Below are positions 61,048 to 64,000 of a stretch of 64,000 nt of DNA, piece after piece. The position numbers and the translations under genes are program-made. The stretch is taken from assembly GCA_004026145.2 (NCBI GenBank), contig CP034990.1, positions 1,420,699 through 1,484,698 of the forward strand. Direction: 5' to 3'. The number at the start of each line of letters is the position of its first letter. The stretch's first letter is position 1. This DNA comes from Takifugu bimaculatus. Taxonomy: Eukaryota; Chordata; Actinopteri; Tetraodontiformes; Tetraodontidae. A model generated the notes under the pieces. The model made no database searches and had not been told where the DNA came from. It was given only the letters and a program-made list of their open reading frames with translations.

Positions 61048-62261
61048 CTCACAGTTGTGAGGATGTTAAACTGTTGGCTCACTGTGAGCAAATAACATTG
61101 GAAAAGGTAAAGTTTAACAGCTGCAAATAATATGACAAAAGTGTATAAGCTCTTTTAGGATGGTTATTGTTATTGGAAGAGTTAGGAAAGGTCAGGTAGG
61201 AAAGGTCAGGTAGGAAGGTCTGTTTGTTCCCTGTTAATGTATCACCTCTGGCAAAGTAAATAAATTCAAAACATTTTCAAAATTTCTTTTATCTTCTATT
61301 GTTTTCTGTTTTAGGGAATGTCTAAATATAAAAAAACAAAATCATTTTTTAGGAGGAATGAAGAATTTGTACAGATTTTCATGCAATCAAGACAATGTGT
61401 GATTGCATGAATGAAAATGATCAGACATGGCATCAACATCTTTATTGTCAACAGTAAGATTTTAATGGCACTTTAGCTTGTTTGTTGTTCTTGTGTTTAT
61501 TTTGTGTAGCCTGAGAAACAAACAAAAATCTTGGAAATGACTCCGTGAAGAAAGTCGCTGTCACAAAGCTGTAAAATCCTACCAACCCTCCTACAACAAT
61601 AGCTATAAACGGGACCCTTTAACTGTGATCGAAGAAGCTCTGTTTTGACCAGCGTCAAAATGTCAATACAAGGAGGTCATCAGCAAATGATTCTGTCATT
61701 ATAAGTGAACCGTAATTCTCTGCGAAGGCGTGAAGCAATTCCAGCATATGTGCATGTGAGTAATAAACACACAGCACAACAGAGACAGCTGGAGGAAATG
61801 GGAGGGGAGAATGAGGAGAAGGAAAGCAAAGCAATTTGTACATTTCCGCCCACAGCGCTGCCAGCTCTGTGATGTGAGGGTCAAAGTGTGACTAACCTAT
61901 GAGCAGTGGCTGAGCTGCCCTTTCTGTCTGGCTGCACCTGTTTCACCACATTACACACTTTCTTCAGGGTCCCACTTCACATAACTCTTTACATTCCAAA
62001 CACAGACCTTCGGGAAAACATGTCAAACACGCATATGTCTATGGACATTTGGGAAGGAACACACACACACACCCACACTTGTACACACACAATCATAGGG
62101 CTATACTAAAAAGGAGTGAGAATGAAGGTCGAGAGTAATAAAGATGATGTATTGAGTAAAGGTTATCCTGTCTCTAAGATGCTAATTGTTCTGTCAACAA
62201 TATTCATTTGCTAGGACTCCCAAAGGGCACACATCCATTTCGATTGTTCCAAGCAGATGGG

Positions 62262-62262
<1 letters not shown>
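61048..62262. other. gene-free sequence with short tandem repeat
   Basis: No gene recognised. A 14-base unit, TAGGAAAGGTCAGG, occurs at 61183-61196 and 61197-61210, followed by a partial third copy. A broken CA repeat lies at 62058-62090. Confidence 0.55.

Positions 62263-62292
<30 letters not shown>
62263..62292. repeat. TG microsatellite
   Basis: (TG)n of about 15 units. Confidence 0.95.
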
Positions 62293-62293
<1 letters not shown>

Positions 62294-62362
62294 ATGTGCA
62301 GTGAGGGGGTATCTGCGTATCTGCAGTAGTGCCAAATTTCTATATCTCTATCTATCTGTCTA

Positions 62363-62600
62363 TATACAGTCAGGTTCGGAAATATTGCAGGACACGATTC
62401 TCATATTTCTCCACGCCCCCACAATGGTGGTGGACTTATAATAAAACAAGGTGTGTTTTAACTACATGAAATCAAACTTTCACTTCTCGCTACTTGGTTA
62501 CAAATCAAGATTACAGCCTTAAGTCTGGAATGTATAGACATCACCAGACGCTGGGTTTCATTCCGGGTGTTTTCAGTTCCTATTTATTCTTGGGACGCTC
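62363..62600 (+). mobile_element. Tc1/mariner-type transposon end
   Basis: After a TATATA (TA is the target dinucleotide of this superfamily) the element begins CAGTCAGGTTCGGAAATATT. This is close to a known fish terminal repeat of the form CAGTCATGGTCCGGAAATATT. Later blocks fit the same element: ATTCTCATATTTCTCC (about 62398), CCACAATGGTGGTGGACTTA (about 62419) and AGACATCACCAGACGCTGGG (62537). The rest of the element, including any transposase, is missing or unrecognisable. It belongs to a different family from the copy at 32086-32960. Confidence 0.6.
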
Positions 62601-64000
62601 TCTCTCTCTCTCTGTTGCAGGTTTATTGTGTGTGTAATTCTATGTAAAGTCTATTTAAATGATGAATAGAGGTTTAAATCGGGACTGTCTGCATCTGTTT
62701 GCATGTCAAGAAATATTTGCCCAATGCAGAAAGAGCTGTACTCATTTCCATCGTCTTCAATAATATTTCAACGAGGCCCATAAATAGAGCTTTATGTTAC
62801 CTACAAGCCCTGTCAACTGGTAAAGACGATAGTAGCATGGTGAACATCTATGGATTTAGTTTGAATGAATCTGATAAGTGTACATTTGATACTCAGTTTA
62901 CTGCAGCAACTGTCTGGTACGTGTAAGAAACATTTTACACCATGTAAAGATATATTTAGATTTATCTCAACAGTTTTGGATAAAGTTTGATATCTAAATC
63001 TATTAACATATGTAGAGATGTGGTTTGTTATTTTCTTTTCGACTATCGTCTCTTGTCTTCATGAATCCTCTTCAAGTACAGTATATTCCCATCAATGACA
63101 AAGTCAACCATATTTTACATTAGCGTGTACAGAACATTGCAAGAAACAAAATCAGTGATCAATCCAGGCCCTGAAAGATGTTAGTAGGACGACAGATGCA
63201 ACATAATGAAGCCACTTTCAATCCAGGGTAACTTTGATTTAAAGGGTGAGATGCTCTGTCATTTTAAGGAAGTATTAACTAGTGGAAATAGGTTATCCAT
63301 CATTAAGAGGCATTCAAGGGCTAACTCTGAAATGCAGGTCCGCCTACATCGCTGAGTAAATGGTGTCCATGGAGGAGAGGTCAGAGCTGATGAGCCAATC
63401 TGCTGTTTGGATGAGCAGCTGCAGCTGTCAGGGTGGAAATAAACTCAGATTTTGTGATTTTGCTGGTCAAGATGGTTTTAATGAGTCTTCTGTAAGCCTG
63501 AAAGAGGAGCGGGTGCTTTAGTTTGGGCTTCTTGAGCAGCTTTAGGAAGTGAAGACAGGGAGGGTTCTCTTAAAGAAGGGGTTCTTTTGTTTTATCCATT
63601 TGGAAAACAAGGTCATTCTCCCCTGTACATGCCTTTAATCCGAGGACCAGGGGCGTCATGTACAGAGACTTGCTGGGATTTCAAATTGAATTCTGGCATA
63701 AAAAAACTGTGAAACTGCATATGGAAACTCTGCGTATTCCTGAATCTGAGCGCTTCTGCTTTGTACATCCCAGTCGATGTCAAATTGAATGCAAATGTTT
63801 TTTGAAACAGTCTCCACCCTCGCCACACCCTCAAATACATACGCAAAACAGGGACACAAAAGATTGTTTTTGGCACAGCGCTGTCCTTTGGCATTAATGA
63901 TGAATGGAATATTCTGTACAAAGTTAGATCAGTTTCCATCTTTGACTGTGACACGCCACTCTCACAGATCCTAAGCAAATGCAGTTGCATTCATGTAATT
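62601..64000. other. gene-free unique sequence
   Basis: No gene or repeat recognised. The 125-codon minus-strand frame at 63613-63990 overlaps frames in other phases and has no domain; treated as chance. Confidence 0.5.

Overview
This window looks like vertebrate, almost certainly teleost fish, genomic DNA (probably a percomorph). The organism call rests on its repeats: an L2/Maui-type LINE whose first ORF encodes an SGNH esterase-like domain, Tc1/mariner remnants, antisense pieces of a common fish LINE 3' end, a tRNA-like SINE and many long microsatellites (CA, CAGA, CCTCT, ATCC). There are no bacterial-style operons. No complete, confidently functional protein-coding gene can be supported. 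The window is best read as intergenic or long-intron sequence.

Layout. 1-18.8 kb is mostly unique sequence with microsatellites, one antisense LINE fragment (about 7.3-7.6 kb) and a small repeat cluster with a SINE-like unit (15.8-16.5 kb). 18.86-20.99 kb is a diverged long inverted repeat with arms of about 0.85-0.88 kb around a spacer of about 0.4 kb. I anchored it by hand with eleven collinear matches; it is the most striking structure here. 21.5-22.7 kb holds two internally deleted L2 copies lying tail to tail. 22.7-23.9 kb (minus strand) holds the last two exons of a highly charged coiled-coil protein, with good splice sites and a poly(A) signal, but with a probable frameshift near its 5' end. 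24.2-26.8 kb is a plus-strand L2 element with ORF1, the start of the endonuclease and the 3' part of ORF2; the reverse transcriptase core is deleted.

26.8-55 kb is mainly unique. It contains a degraded Tc1-like transposon (32.1-32.96 kb), further LINE fragments and an unexplained exon-like open frame (39.1-39.35 kb). Several stretches have the composition of conserved non-coding elements, but only alignment can test that. 55.1-56.9 kb is a dense repeat block: a 540-bp ATCC-based array followed by two interspersed repeats. 57-64 kb is mostly unique, with microsatellites and a Tc1/mariner end at 62.36 kb.

Most longer open frames here are not genes. They come from simple repeats, transposon remnants or chance. 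Family assignments of repeats were made by recognition, without database searches, and element ends are approximate.
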